Assembly (NCBI GenBank): GCA_963677785.2
Contig: CAXXDH010000003.1
Coordinates: 682,001 to 746,000, forward strand
DNA: 64,000 nucleotides
From: G963665495 sp963677785
GTDB lineage: Bacteria; Desulfobacterota; Desulfovibrionia; Desulfovibrionales; Desulfovibrionaceae
Direction: 5' to 3'
The notes below the pieces were generated by a model that worked only from the letters and a program-made list of their open reading frames with translations, searched no databases and was not told where the DNA came from. Positions 17,467 through 26,267 of the stretch are shown piece after piece. Position 1 is the first letter of the stretch. The number at the start of each line of letters is the position of its first letter. Both the position numbers and the translations under genes were made by a program.

Positions 17467-18611
17467 CCCTCGAAGACGGGCTCGTATTGCCTTGCCGGTC
17501 CTTCACCGGTCCCGGTGAAACCAGCGGCGAGGTCATATTCAATACCGGCATGACCGGCTATCAGGAAGTACTGACGGATCCGTCCTATACGGGCCAGCTC
17601 GTGACCATGACCTATCCGCATGTTGGCAATTACGGCATCAATCCCGAAGACGTGGAGTCCAACCGGATCTGCGTTTCCGGGTTTCTGGTCAAGGAATGTT
17701 GCAAAACCCCTTCCAACTGGCGGTCGCACGAGTCCTTGCCCGATTACCTCAAACGCAACAAGGTCGTCGGAGTGGAAGGTGTGGATACGCGCCTTTTGAC
17801 CCGCCACCTGCGGATCCATGGCGCTAAACGCGGCGTCATCTCCACCCTCGAACCTGACGCCGCCAAACTGGTGAAGAAGGCCAAAGGCATCCCCACCATG
17901 GAAGGCCTCAACCTGGCGGAACAGGTCACGCCCGAGAAGCCGTATGTCTGGAACGGCAAGGAAATTTCTGCGGCAAAGATCAATGCCGACGGCAGCTATG
18001 CCTGGCCCGGCACCGGCCCGCGTATCGTGGTCTTCGACTTTGGCGTCAAATGGAACATACTGCGGATGCTGACCACCCTGGGCATGGATCTGCTCATGGT
18101 GCCCGCTTCCTTTACCAAGCAGCAGGTGGACAAACTCGCCCCGGATGCGATCTTTCTTTCCTCCGGCCCCGGCGATCCGGCCACTTTGACCGACTCCATC
18201 CAGACTATCTCTCACTTGGCCGACAGCTATCCCCTGGCCGGGATCTGCCTCGGGCACCAGCTCCTGGGACACGCGCTGGGCGGAAAGACCTACAAACTGA
18301 AATTCGGCCACCATGGCTGCAATCATCCCGTTAAGGAACTGGAATCCGGACGCATTGAAATTTCATCGCAAAACCATGGATTTTGCGTTGACCTGGACGG
18401 TGTCGCAAATATCCGCATGACCCATGTCAATCTGAACGACAATACGCTTGAGGGCTTTGCGCACAACTCCAAGCCGCTCATGGCCATTCAATTTCATCCG
18501 GAGGCCTGCCCAGGCCCGCACGACAGCCGTTCCTTCTTCGGACGCTTCGCCAGAATGGTGCAGAGCGCTACCGGTAAGCCCTGTCCCGGACTGGACTCCT
18601 GCAACGGCTAG
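17451..18611 (+). CDS. carA: Carbamoyl-phosphate synthase small subunit (glutaminase)
   Basis: This 386-residue glutamine amidotransferase subunit of carbamoyl-phosphate synthase supplies ammonia to CarB for pyrimidine and arginine synthesis. The N-terminal CPSase small-subunit domain (LALEDGLVLPCRSFTGPGE, NTGMTGYQEVLTDPSY) is followed by a class I amidotransferase domain with oxyanion loop SSGPGDPATL, nucleophile GICLGHQLLG, and the catalytic His-Glu in FHPEACPGPHDS. A GGGAGA ribosome-binding site lies seven bases before the ATG inside the end of kdsB. carB is not in the window. Confidence 0.97.
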   Translation: MQAILALEDGLVLPCRSFTGPGETSGEVIFNTGMTGYQEVLTDPSYTGQLVTMTYPHVGNYGINPEDVESNRICVSGFLVKECCKTPSNWRSHESLPDYLKRNKVVGVEGVDTRLLTRHLRIHGAKRGVISTLEPDAAKLVKKAKGIPTMEGLNLAEQVTPEKPYVWNGKEISAAKINADGSYAWPGTGPRIVVFDFGVKWNILRMLTTLGMDLLMVPASFTKQQVDKLAPDAIFLSSGPGDPATLTDSIQTISHLADSYPLAGICLGHQLLGHALGGKTYKLKFGHHGCNHPVKELESGRIEISSQNHGFCVDLDGVANIRMTHVNLNDNTLEGFAHNSKPLMAIQFHPEACPGPHDSRSFFGRFARMVQSATGKPCPGLDSCNG

Positions 18612-18721
18612 TTTTTTCCTCATCGGGATGGTTTTGCACTCTGAGAACCACTGCCGTGAAACGTACATGAGCCTCCATGCGTCACCGGACACAAAGAGAC
18701 TCTCATTAAAAAGGATGCGAC

Positions 18722-19522
18722 ATGCCCCAGCAGCTCACCAAAGCGCGCAGCCAGATAACGCAGGTAAAATCCTATCTGAAGCAGGATAAATTCTTTCCCG
18801 CAGCCAATGCGCTCTATGAAGCTGTTTCCACCATAGTGCGCAACCCGCTCATGAAGCAGGAACGGGAAGAATTCGAACGCTTGATTGAGGAAGCAGTCTT
18901 CAACCTGGATGGCAACGCTGAATTTCGCAAACAGATTCCGCTCAAACTCGACTACAAACCCGGCAACGAAAAAGAATTGCTCATGATCCTGCAGGAATGC
19001 CTGAATTCACTGCAAAATACCGCTGTTGCCGAGGCCAAGATCCAACTGGAGGAACTGGAAAAGAAAAAACAGACCTCGTTGCACAGAGGCCAGATCCAGT
19101 TGGACAACGATGAAGTTGAGGACGCGCGGGATACCTTCAAATCGCTTGTGGAAGAATTCAGCGATGACCCCGACCTCAAAGCCGACATCGGCGACCGGTT
19201 TCTCAAGGCCGGCCTTTATGAAGACGCCTTCGCCTACATCTCCGAAGCGCTCAAGGACAAACCTGAATCCCTATATTTATACAACCGCATTGCTATTTCT
19301 CTCCGAAAATTGCACAAATATGAAACAGCTGAACAGTATTATATAAAAGCCCTGGACAATATCCAGGCGGATCCCAATCTTTTCTTCAACATCGGACGGC
19401 TCTATGTTGACTGGAAAAAATGGGACAAAGTGGTCGAATGGGCTCAAAAAGCCGTTGGTCTGAATCCCGAGTTTGAAGAAGCCCAGAAAATGCTTCGATT
19501 CGCGCAAAAAAAACTCAAATAA
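18722..19522 (+). CDS. Tetratricopeptide-repeat protein
   Basis: This is a soluble 266-residue protein with no signal peptide. The N-terminal half is helical (RSQITQVKSYLKQDKFFPAA) and rich in E and K. From about residue 115 there are three to four TPR-like units with the A/Y spacing pattern (AFAYISEALKDKPESLYLYN, AEQYYIKALDNIQADPNLFF, VVEWAQKAVGLNPEFEEAQ). TPR arrays are protein-interaction scaffolds. An AAGGA site six bases before the ATG supports the start. It is followed after 11 bases by the flavoprotein gene and probably shares its transcript. The partner is unknown. Confidence 0.8.
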   Translation: MPQQLTKARSQITQVKSYLKQDKFFPAANALYEAVSTIVRNPLMKQEREEFERLIEEAVFNLDGNAEFRKQIPLKLDYKPGNEKELLMILQECLNSLQNTAVAEAKIQLEELEKKKQTSLHRGQIQLDNDEVEDARDTFKSLVEEFSDDPDLKADIGDRFLKAGLYEDAFAYISEALKDKPESLYLYNRIAISLRKLHKYETAEQYYIKALDNIQADPNLFFNIGRLYVDWKKWDKVVEWAQKAVGLNPEFEEAQKMLRFAQKKLK

Positions 19523-19533
19523 TTCAGAGAGCC

Positions 19534-20997
19534 ATGAGCACGGAAAGCAACGATGTACGTGTCGACATTCTTATCCTGGGCGCAGGACTAGCCGGACTGC
19601 GCTCGGCCATTGCCGCCAAAGCCGTCGACAGAAATCTGAAAGTGCTCGTGGTCACTCCTCGCGACAAGCCGTCGGGATCCTCATTCGCCAATCGCAATCA
19701 GGCTTTGGGCATGCAGGTTCTGCTCACGGCAGAGGAATGCGGCCAGTTTGTCAGCCGTGTGCACGGCATTGCCCCGCCCGGCTTTGTCAATCCCCAATTG
19801 ACGCAAATACTGGCCATGGAAAGCGCCGCACGCTTTGAGGACATTCTCCGGCTCGGCATCGTCCCAAAGAGTTCGGAGGATGCGCTGAGCAGGGTTCCCG
19901 GCTGTTTTTTGCCCGATCTTTCAAGCGCGGTCATTTTCAATGATCTTCCCGCCCTTTTTCAAGCCATGCTTGAAGCACTTCATTCACTCGGCGGCGGTTT
20001 CATTTCCGGCTGGGAAGCCATCGACCTGCTCAGTGACACGAGTTTGTCGGAACCCAACGTACGGGGAGCTTTGCTGCGCAACAAGGAAGGCGAACTCGCC
20101 CGTATCCGCGCCAAAACAGTCATTCTCGCCACAGGCGGCCCTGCTTCGCTCTTTTCTAGGGATGTTTCCGGCCCGGCCAGCAGCGGCTATACGTTCGGAC
20201 TGCTGGATGCGATTGGCGCCGAATGCGACAATCTGCCTTTTGTCCAGTTCATGTGGTATAAGGTGCAGCGCAATGATTTTTTCCAACCCGCTCTGCTCGG
20301 CGCAAAAAACGCCCGTATCCGCCTGGTCAACGGTTCCGAAATCAGTCTTCCCCATGCCTATCAGGACATGGTGGAAATGCGCCATACTCACTGCCCGGCT
20401 TCCTACCAGCTTCATGACAGCGGACTGGATCATTTTCTGGTCCGACAGCTTGATGGCGACGGAACCGTGGCCGTTAGCGTCGACGGCGCCAACTGGACGC
20501 GTATCGCTCCCATGGCCCACGCCGGCAATGGCGGTGCTGTTATCGACGAACACGGACGTACCACCGTCAACGGTCTGTACGCTTGCGGCGAATGCGCCAC
20601 AGGCATGCATGGAGCCAACCGCATCGGCGGAGCCATGATGCTGGCCACTCAGGTGTTCGGCGCCCGTGCCGGTTATGGCGCGGCCCAACATGCGCTGGAA
20701 ACAGCTTCTCCCGAATACAGCACACTGCGCGAAGCCTTGCCGCCCGCAGCCGGGAAAGATACTTCCGGCCGTCCCAAGCCCTTTGGCTGGCTGGAACGCC
20801 GTATGCATCAACTGGCCCTCATGGGGGGCGTTGTTTCAACTGAGAACGCCATCAACCCGTTTGCCGCCGAAGTGGAGGAACAATTACAGATTCTTTCCGA
20901 ACGCGGCGAACTCTTGCGCCACAGGTCCGCCCTGGCTTTGCTGCGGCAAATTATTCAATACAGGAAAAAGGCCGAAGCTCCTTCCACAAAGCAATGA
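19534..20997 (+). CDS. FAD-dependent oxidoreductase, SdhA/FrdA/NadB superfamily
   Basis: This 487-residue flavoprotein has the FAD dinucleotide fold at the N-terminus (ILGAGLAGLRSAIAAKA), the ATGGPASLFSRD segment, and the C-terminal FAD-contact motif LYACGECATGMHGANRIGG followed by AMMLATQVFGARAG. These are shared by fumarate reductase or succinate dehydrogenase flavosubunits and L-aspartate oxidase. There is no iron-sulfur or membrane partner gene alongside, so a soluble oxidase or reductase is more likely than a respiratory complex. The substrate is not assigned. It sits between the TPR gene and a glycosyltransferase whose start overlaps its stop by four bases (ATGA). Confidence 0.8.
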   Translation: MSTESNDVRVDILILGAGLAGLRSAIAAKAVDRNLKVLVVTPRDKPSGSSFANRNQALGMQVLLTAEECGQFVSRVHGIAPPGFVNPQLTQILAMESAARFEDILRLGIVPKSSEDALSRVPGCFLPDLSSAVIFNDLPALFQAMLEALHSLGGGFISGWEAIDLLSDTSLSEPNVRGALLRNKEGELARIRAKTVILATGGPASLFSRDVSGPASSGYTFGLLDAIGAECDNLPFVQFMWYKVQRNDFFQPALLGAKNARIRLVNGSEISLPHAYQDMVEMRHTHCPASYQLHDSGLDHFLVRQLDGDGTVAVSVDGANWTRIAPMAHAGNGGAVIDEHGRTTVNGLYACGECATGMHGANRIGGAMMLATQVFGARAGYGAAQHALETASPEYSTLREALPPAAGKDTSGRPKPFGWLERRMHQLALMGGVVSTENAINPFAAEVEEQLQILSERGELLRHRSALALLRQIIQYRKKAEAPSTKQ

Positions 20998-22010
20998 CCC
21001 CGCGCGTCTCGGTAGTACTGCCTGTTTTCAATGCGGGTCCAACCCTGGCGGCCGCACTCGACAGCCTGCTCCAACAAGATCTGGACGCCTTTGAAGTTCT
21101 GGCCGTGGATGACGGCTCCAGCGACGACACCCCTGAAATTCTTACGGCATACGCGGCGAAAGACGCTCGCGTACGCCATCTGCGCCGACCGCACGCCGGA
21201 CTGGTCGCGGCACTCAATCATGGTTTGGCATCCGCCAGGAGTGCGTACGTGGCCCGTATGGACGGCGACGATATCTGCCTGCCCGAACGCTTGCAGGCCC
21301 AGTGCGCGTTTCTGGATTCCACCCCGCACATCGGGCTGGTAGGCTGCCGGGTCGCCTTCGGGGGAGACCGCCGGCGGTGCGCGGGATACGCCCGGTATGT
21401 GGATTGGACCAACCGGCTCCTGACTCCTGAACAAATAGCTCTGGAACGTTTTCGCGAATCACCCTTCGCCCATCCGTCCGTGATGTTCCGGCTGGAACTT
21501 GTGACACAATACGGCGGATATGCCCCGGGCGATTTTCCGGAAGATTACGAACTCTGGCTCAGGTGGCTGGACCAGGGCGTACGCATGGCCAAGCTGGATC
21601 GGTTTCTTCTGGTCTGGAACGATCCACCCGGAAGGCTTTCCCGAACGGACGAGCGCTACAGTGTGGACAATTTCTATGCCCTCAAAACATGCTACCTCGC
21701 GCGCTGGCTCCAGCGCAACAATCCCTCGCATCCGCGCGTTCTTATCATGGGCGCCGGACGCCCGACACGCAAGCGGGCGGATTTGCTTCAGGAGCACGGC
21801 ATCGAGATTGCCGCGTACGTGGACATTGATCCCAAGAAAATCGGCAAAAGAGTCAACGGTCGCCCGGTGATCAGCCGCGACGAACTCCCGTCTCCCGGCA
21901 ACTGCTTTGTCCTTTCCTATGTGGGCTCACATGGAGCAAGCCGAATTATCCGGGAATTTCTCGAACAGCGCGGCTACCGCATGGGCCGGGATTTTCTGCT
22001 GGCAGCCTGA
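20994..22010 (+). CDS. Glycosyltransferase family 2 with C-terminal Rossmann-like domain
   Basis: Residues 1 to about 230 form a GT-A glycosyltransferase: SVVLPVFNAGPTLAAALDSL, DDGSSDDTPEIL, MDGDDICLPERL with the metal-binding D-x-D, and FPEDYELWLRW near the catalytic base. Residues about 240-338 form a separate nucleotide-binding-like fold starting RVLIMGAGRPTRKRADLL and ending GYRMGRDFLLAA. Family members transfer sugars from nucleotide donors to lipid or polysaccharide acceptors on the cytoplasmic side. The start codon overlaps the stop of the flavoprotein gene. The acceptor is unknown; LPS or another surface glycan is plausible. Confidence 0.88.
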   Translation: MTPRVSVVLPVFNAGPTLAAALDSLLQQDLDAFEVLAVDDGSSDDTPEILTAYAAKDARVRHLRRPHAGLVAALNHGLASARSAYVARMDGDDICLPERLQAQCAFLDSTPHIGLVGCRVAFGGDRRRCAGYARYVDWTNRLLTPEQIALERFRESPFAHPSVMFRLELVTQYGGYAPGDFPEDYELWLRWLDQGVRMAKLDRFLLVWNDPPGRLSRTDERYSVDNFYALKTCYLARWLQRNNPSHPRVLIMGAGRPTRKRADLLQEHGIEIAAYVDIDPKKIGKRVNGRPVISRDELPSPGNCFVLSYVGSHGASRIIREFLEQRGYRMGRDFLLAA

Positions 22011-22416
22011 CGCACCATCCGTGGCGTCGCTGGTGGTGGGATTTTGCGAGGTGCCGTCCTCTAAACATCAAATAAATATCGCGCTACCGTTCGTGCAATC
22101 GGTTGTCTCCGTATAATGCTGTAAATATCAGACGATGAGACTCCGAACTTGAAGGGGCCGCCGGTTTCGCAAGCCGTTGGCAACATCCCCCTCCTTGAGC
22201 ATCGGCGCGTCTGTCCGATCCTTCGTTAGCCCGGCGAATTCATGCAGGATCGCGAATAGTCGTGGAACCGAACTACGGGAACTTCCGGGGCCCAGACGCA
22301 TCCGCCCTACGCGCGCAACGTATCATTCGGAAATTGCTATAAATTCCGCTGCCAGCGGGTACGTCGATCGTGCGGCTGCAGCAGCCCCTTCCTGATGGCT
22401 ACGCGGAGTATAATAT
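22011..22416. other. Unexplained 406-base gap
   Basis: The gap lies between the convergent glycosyltransferase and CBM48 genes. No reading frame on either strand looks like a protein. No hairpin followed by a T-run was seen. Base composition is mixed and does not stand out. It could hold an unrecognised remnant. Confidence 0.3.
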
Positions 22417-22728
22417 TCAGGTGAGTGAAACCACGGAATTTTCGCAATTTCCGGCAGGATTGAATTGGTACCGGTCGGCATCCCAATCGTTCACCCATGT
22501 CTTACCATCGATAAGATACCGGAATTGATAATCTTTACCTGTCTCAAGATCCAGCGAGGCAATAAAGGAGCCGTCTTTGTTCCGCTTCATCTTCAGAGCG
22601 CCTTTTTCCCATTCGTTAAAATCACCCAACAGTTCCACTCGAGATGCGTTGCCCACAGCTTCTTTGCTGACTTTGAAATTGACTTTGCAAATAGGTTTAC
22701 TTTTCAGAAAGCGTTTCGTTAACGACAT
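22417..22728 (-). CDS. Small CBM48 / isoamylase early-set domain protein
   Basis: This 103-residue protein is almost entirely one carbohydrate-binding module 48 (glycogen-binding, AMPK-beta-like) fold: CKVNFKVSKEAVGNASRVEL, LLGDFNEWEKGALKMKRN, then GKDYQFRYLIDGKTWVNDWD. Stand-alone proteins of this size occur in several deltaproteobacteria and are thought to bind glycogen-like glucans. The ATG at 22728 is chosen over upstream in-frame codons because it has GGAGG seven bases before it and gives the exact domain. No glycogen enzyme is adjacent. Confidence 0.85.
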   Translation of the reverse strand: MSLTKRFLKSKPICKVNFKVSKEAVGNASRVELLGDFNEWEKGALKMKRNKDGSFIASLDLETGKDYQFRYLIDGKTWVNDWDADRYQFNPAGNCENSVVSLT

Positions 22729-22997
22729 TATCAACCTCCATATGAAAAAACGTATTCTTTCCCATCGAATACTCATTTTGTTCATTCTAAACCATGTTAA
22801 CCAGATAATGTCAATACGCCTGTTTGAAGAGCATTGCGTCATAAATATCGGCCTAGTAGCAGCCGCAGGATCCTGCCATTTCATCCCGGCGCCATGCAAC
22901 AGAATTTGTTGCAACAAGCCCGTATGGCAATCCAGGGTTGGAAATAAAGCGGCAATGCTCAGGAAGGCGGGTATTGCTTTTGCCTGCGACTTCGTCA

Positions 22998-24200
22998 TCA
23001 GCCATGTTGCCTGATCTGGCGCAGCAACAAAAAGAATTCTTTTTCATACTGGGCGACCGTACGATACGGAACGCGAACATGCGCACTTTCCTGCTGCACC
23101 AATTTTGCCATTTTTTCCGACAGATTGGCAAGAAGAGTGGATCTGGCGCCTTCGCCCGCCACGGCATAGAGGACGATGATCTTTTCCTGGTCAAACTGGT
23201 GCAAAGCCTGCTGCAGGCTGGCGCTGTCAAAGGCGTCGATGTCGTCGATGATTTTCAATTCACGGCGCTCAGCCGTTCCAGTTGCGTCAAAAAACGCCCC
23301 ATCCAGGGTTTCCAACCATTCGCCTGTTTCCTGGCGGGGAAAAAAAACCAAACGTTCCGGAATCTGTCCCTGGGCAAGCATCCGGTGGATAATTTCCGGG
23401 TCTGTATCCGCGGCAGCGGCAAAATCATGGGAATCCATGAAAACCAAGCCATGGTTTTTGAGCTGGTCTTCTTTGGTGAGCATCTCGCGCCGCAGGTTGC
23501 GAGCCGCGGAGAGGAAATTCGCTTTGTCCGTGATCACCAAAATGCGTTCCTTCACATACTCACGGTGCGTATTCAGCTGGCCGAAGGCGTCCTTTTTTTG
23601 GCCCGTGCCTTTTATCTCTCTACTCTGTATCAAATTCACCAGTTGCAATTTTTCCAGAACCGCATCGATTTCCAGCTGGGATATGATCAGGATGCCTTTT
23701 ACGGCCGAAACGAATTCGGAATACCTTACCGCGCACTGCAATGCGTTTCCAGAGCCTCCACTGGAGGGCGAGGAAGGAACACGCGAGCACATCAGTTCGA
23801 GAATCTTGCAGACGCTGATGAACAAATCATCCGTGGACTGCGCCTGCACCAGATCATAGAGGGTGGCCAACTGCTCCATCATATTGCGGATTATGCGCTG
23901 GATCGGTCCCGGACTTTTCAGAATCAGCGCTTGAATTAACGCTTTGTCAAAAGGAATCAGCTGGCATTGTTCCACGGCTTCGGCAGTGGCGAAATAGGGT
24001 TCGCCAGTCACCAGCGGCATTTCGCCGAAAATCTGGCCGGGAACGATTTTGGCAACCTCGACCTTGCGGTTGTTGATCTCTTTGCAAAGACGCACTGTGC
24101 CCTTTTTTACCATATACGCTACGGTATTAACCTGGCCCTCTTTGAGGATCACCTGTCCTTTCGGCACAATTTTATAATTTTCGGAGTCGGCTTTGCCCAT
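22998..24200 (-). CDS. Cyclic-nucleotide-binding-like protein with FliG-C-like C-terminus
   Basis: This is a soluble 400-residue protein. Residues about 8-110 are a Crp-type cNMP domain (VPKGQVILKEGQVNTVAYMV, GQIFGEMPLVTGE). The phosphate-cassette arginine is replaced: the sequence reads PYFATA where R-S/T-A is usual, so nucleotide binding is doubtful. The middle (about 115-270) is helical and unassigned. The C-terminal 100 residues (IIDDIDAFDSASLQQALHQF, IVLYAVAGEGARSTLLANLS, MAKLVQQESAHVRVPYRTV) resemble the flagellar switch protein FliG C-terminal domain. There is no DNA-binding helix-turn-helix, so it is not a Crp regulator. It follows the rny terminator on the same strand. Its role is unknown. 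Confidence 0.75.
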   Translation of the reverse strand: MGKADSENYKIVPKGQVILKEGQVNTVAYMVKKGTVRLCKEINNRKVEVAKIVPGQIFGEMPLVTGEPYFATAEAVEQCQLIPFDKALIQALILKSPGPIQRIIRNMMEQLATLYDLVQAQSTDDLFISVCKILELMCSRVPSSPSSGGSGNALQCAVRYSEFVSAVKGILIISQLEIDAVLEKLQLVNLIQSREIKGTGQKKDAFGQLNTHREYVKERILVITDKANFLSAARNLRREMLTKEDQLKNHGLVFMDSHDFAAAADTDPEIIHRMLAQGQIPERLVFFPRQETGEWLETLDGAFFDATGTAERRELKIIDDIDAFDSASLQQALHQFDQEKIIVLYAVAGEGARSTLLANLSEKMAKLVQQESAHVRVPYRTVAQYEKEFFLLLRQIRQHG

Positions 24201-24232
24201 GGCTGCTTTTTTTCTTTGCCTTCATACAAAAA

Positions 24233-24277
24233 AACGCCGCCTCTTTCAAACATCTTGGTTCAAAACAAGGCGGCGTT
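24233..24277 (-). terminator. Terminator-like hairpin downstream of rny
   Basis: AACGCCGCC (24233-24241) and GGCGGCGTT (24269-24277) form a perfect 9-bp GC-rich stem with a 27-base loop. It is flanked by A-runs on the left and T-runs on the right, so it could terminate in both directions. It lies between the end of rny and the start of the cNMP-like gene. Confidence 0.6.
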
Positions 24278-24320
24278 GCTTTTTTTCATTACGCCTGCTG
24301 CAGGTCACACCGGGAGTGCG

Positions 24321-25880
24321 CTATTTTGCGTACCCCACAGCCCGTCTCTCGCGGATAACCGTGACCCGAATCTGCCCCGGATAAGTCAGATTGTTTTCCA
24401 CCTTTTCCGCAATATCTTTGCAGAGCAGATAGGTCCGGTCGTCATCCACGTTGTCGGAATTGACCATGACTCGAATCTCCCGGCCGGCCTGAATGGCGTA
24501 GGCTTTGGATACGCCGTCGAAATCCGTAGCGATGGATTCCAGCTCTTCGAGACGCTTGACGTAGTTCTCCAGCAGTTCCTTACGTGCGCCCGGCCGCGCG
24601 CCGGAAAGGCTGTCCGCGGCCTGGACAAGCACCGCCAGCACGGAGGTAGGCGGAATATCCTCGTGATGCGCTCCGATGGCGTGGATAATTTCCTTGTTCT
24701 CGTTGTATTTTTTGGCCAGATCAGCGCCAATGACTGCGTGCGGTCCTTCCACTTCGTGATCCACGGCTTTGCCGATATCGTGCAGCAACCCGGCCCGCTT
24801 GGCTTTTTTCACATCCAGGTCGAGTTCGCTGGCCATCACCCCGCACAGCGAGGCGACTTCAATGGAATGCTGCAGCACGTTTTGCGAAAAGCTCGTACGG
24901 TATTGCAATTGCCCGAGCAGGCGAATCAATTCGGGATGAATGCCGTGAACGCCGACGTCAAAGGTGGCCTGTTCGCCGATTTCACGCAATTTGACGTCCA
25001 GTTCCTGCTCGACTTTGTGGACAATATCCTCAATACGCGCGGGATGAATGCGGCCGTCGCTGATGAGTCGTTCGAGCGCCAATTTCGCCACCTGCCGCCG
25101 CAAGGGATTGTAGGCGGAAAGAATGACGGTTTCGGGCGTATCGTCAATGATCAGATCCACGCCCGTGGCGGCTTCAATAGCCCGGATATTGCGTCCTTCG
25201 CGGCCAATAATCCGGCCTTTCATGTCTTCACTGGGAAGATTGACAGTGGTTACCGTCTGTTCGGCGACAAAATCCCCGGAATAGCGCTGAATGGCCGTGG
25301 CCAGTATTTTCTGCGCTTTTTTCGAAGCGGTTTCTTTGGCCTCCGTCTCGATCTGCCGGATCATTTTGGCGGCTTCATAACGCGTACGGGATTCAATTTC
25401 GGTCAACAGGCGTTCTTTGGCTTCTTCAACAGTCAGTCCGCTGATTTCCTGAAGCTTGAGTGCCTGTTCATCTATCATTCGCTCCAGTTGCTCTTTTCTG
25501 TCTTCCAGCTGCCGTTCTCTTTGCGTCAGGTTCTTTTCCAGCGCCAGAACATCGCTTTCTTTCTGAGCAACTTTTTCCAACCGGTCTTCAAGGCGTTCTT
25601 CCTTGTCCAAAAGCTTGGATTCGCGCTTTTTGATCTCGCGCTCTCTGTCTTTGCATTCCTGCTCAAACTCTTTTTTGTTCTTGAAGACTTCGTCCTGCCC
25701 TTGAAGCAGTACTTCCTTTTTCTGTGCCTGAGCCTCTTTGCGAGCCTCTTCAATTATCCTGTCTGCCAGAGCCTTTGCATCCAGCTCGCGTTTCTCCATA
25801 ACGCGTTTTTGGCCGTAAAATCCGGCCATAGCGCCGACTGCAAGGCTGCCAATGACATAGAGTATCAGCCCCAGATCCAT
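24321..25880 (-). CDS. rny: Ribonuclease Y
   Basis: This 519-residue membrane-anchored endoribonuclease initiates mRNA decay. It has an N-terminal transmembrane helix (LGLILYVIGSLAVGAMAGFY), a long coiled coil to about residue 200 (K/E/Q-rich), a KH domain with IIGREGRNIRAIEAATGVDL, and an HD domain with LLHDIGKAVDHEVEGPHAVI. The ATG at 25880 has GAGGAG six bases upstream and gives the usual length; longer in-frame starts lack this. It is the last gene of the minus-strand block after zapA and the 6S RNA candidate. Confidence 0.96.
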   Translation of the reverse strand: MDLGLILYVIGSLAVGAMAGFYGQKRVMEKRELDAKALADRIIEEARKEAQAQKKEVLLQGQDEVFKNKKEFEQECKDREREIKKRESKLLDKEERLEDRLEKVAQKESDVLALEKNLTQRERQLEDRKEQLERMIDEQALKLQEISGLTVEEAKERLLTEIESRTRYEAAKMIRQIETEAKETASKKAQKILATAIQRYSGDFVAEQTVTTVNLPSEDMKGRIIGREGRNIRAIEAATGVDLIIDDTPETVILSAYNPLRRQVAKLALERLISDGRIHPARIEDIVHKVEQELDVKLREIGEQATFDVGVHGIHPELIRLLGQLQYRTSFSQNVLQHSIEVASLCGVMASELDLDVKKAKRAGLLHDIGKAVDHEVEGPHAVIGADLAKKYNENKEIIHAIGAHHEDIPPTSVLAVLVQAADSLSGARPGARKELLENYVKRLEELESIATDFDGVSKAYAIQAGREIRVMVNSDNVDDDRTYLLCKDIAEKVENNLTYPGQIRVTVIRERRAVGYAK

Positions 25881-25984
25881 GTCACACTCCTCTGTATCCA
25901 TACCCTGTGAGTCGCTCATTCCTTCCGGCAGGGTCCCGGAAAGAAATACGTAAAAAGGGAAATACTATACGACTGATGGGACTG

Positions 25985-26185
25985 GAACAGAGATACCGTG
26001 CAGGGTACTACCGCCAAGGACAATCACTTCCAGGAGCGTGAAATACTCCATTGGAGTGCGGATACATGAATCCCCGGTGATCCGTGTCGTTTACTTTTTT
26101 GAACCATGCAAGCATGGCGGGCGCCTAAGAATGACCGTCAGGCTCCCCATATTTGGGTCTGCTCACGGGCCATTGCGTTCAGCCC
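25985..26185 (-). ncRNA. ssrS: Candidate 6S RNA
   Basis: The gap between zapA and rny is over 350 bases with no gene. 6S RNA sits directly downstream of zapA in many proteobacteria. On the minus strand, stretches resemble E. coli 6S from memory: AAACGACACGGATCACC against CGACGACACATTCACC, and CCCTGCACGGTATCTC against GCCTGCGGCGGCATCTC, in the same order and similar spacing. Potential pairs include CCGTG/CACGG, GGAGC/GCTCC, and a CCATGC-TT-GCATGG hairpin. The ends are approximate and no complete fold could be shown. 6S RNA sequesters the housekeeping RNA polymerase holoenzyme in stationary phase. Confidence 0.5.
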
Positions 26186-26186
26186 C

Positions 26187-26216
26187 CTGTTTTTTGATCA
26201 TTGGCTCAAAAAACAG
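26187..26216. repeat. Perfect 11-bp inverted repeat between zapA and the 6S candidate
   Basis: CTGTTTTTTGA, loop TCATTGGC, TCAAAAAACAG. The stem is A/T-rich with its T-run inside the stem and no T-run after it, so it is not a standard terminator. It could be an RNA processing or termination element downstream of zapA, or an operator for the RNA gene. Confidence 0.45.
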
Positions 26217-26267
26217 TTAAACAATCACGAGATCCCCAGGGAAAATCTTACCGCCTTGCATAACGTA

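Noticed and set aside
23967..25910. 647-codon plus-strand open frame opposite rny
   Set aside because: RNase Y on the minus strand has all expected domains. The opposite frame is Phe/His/Gln-rich without homology.
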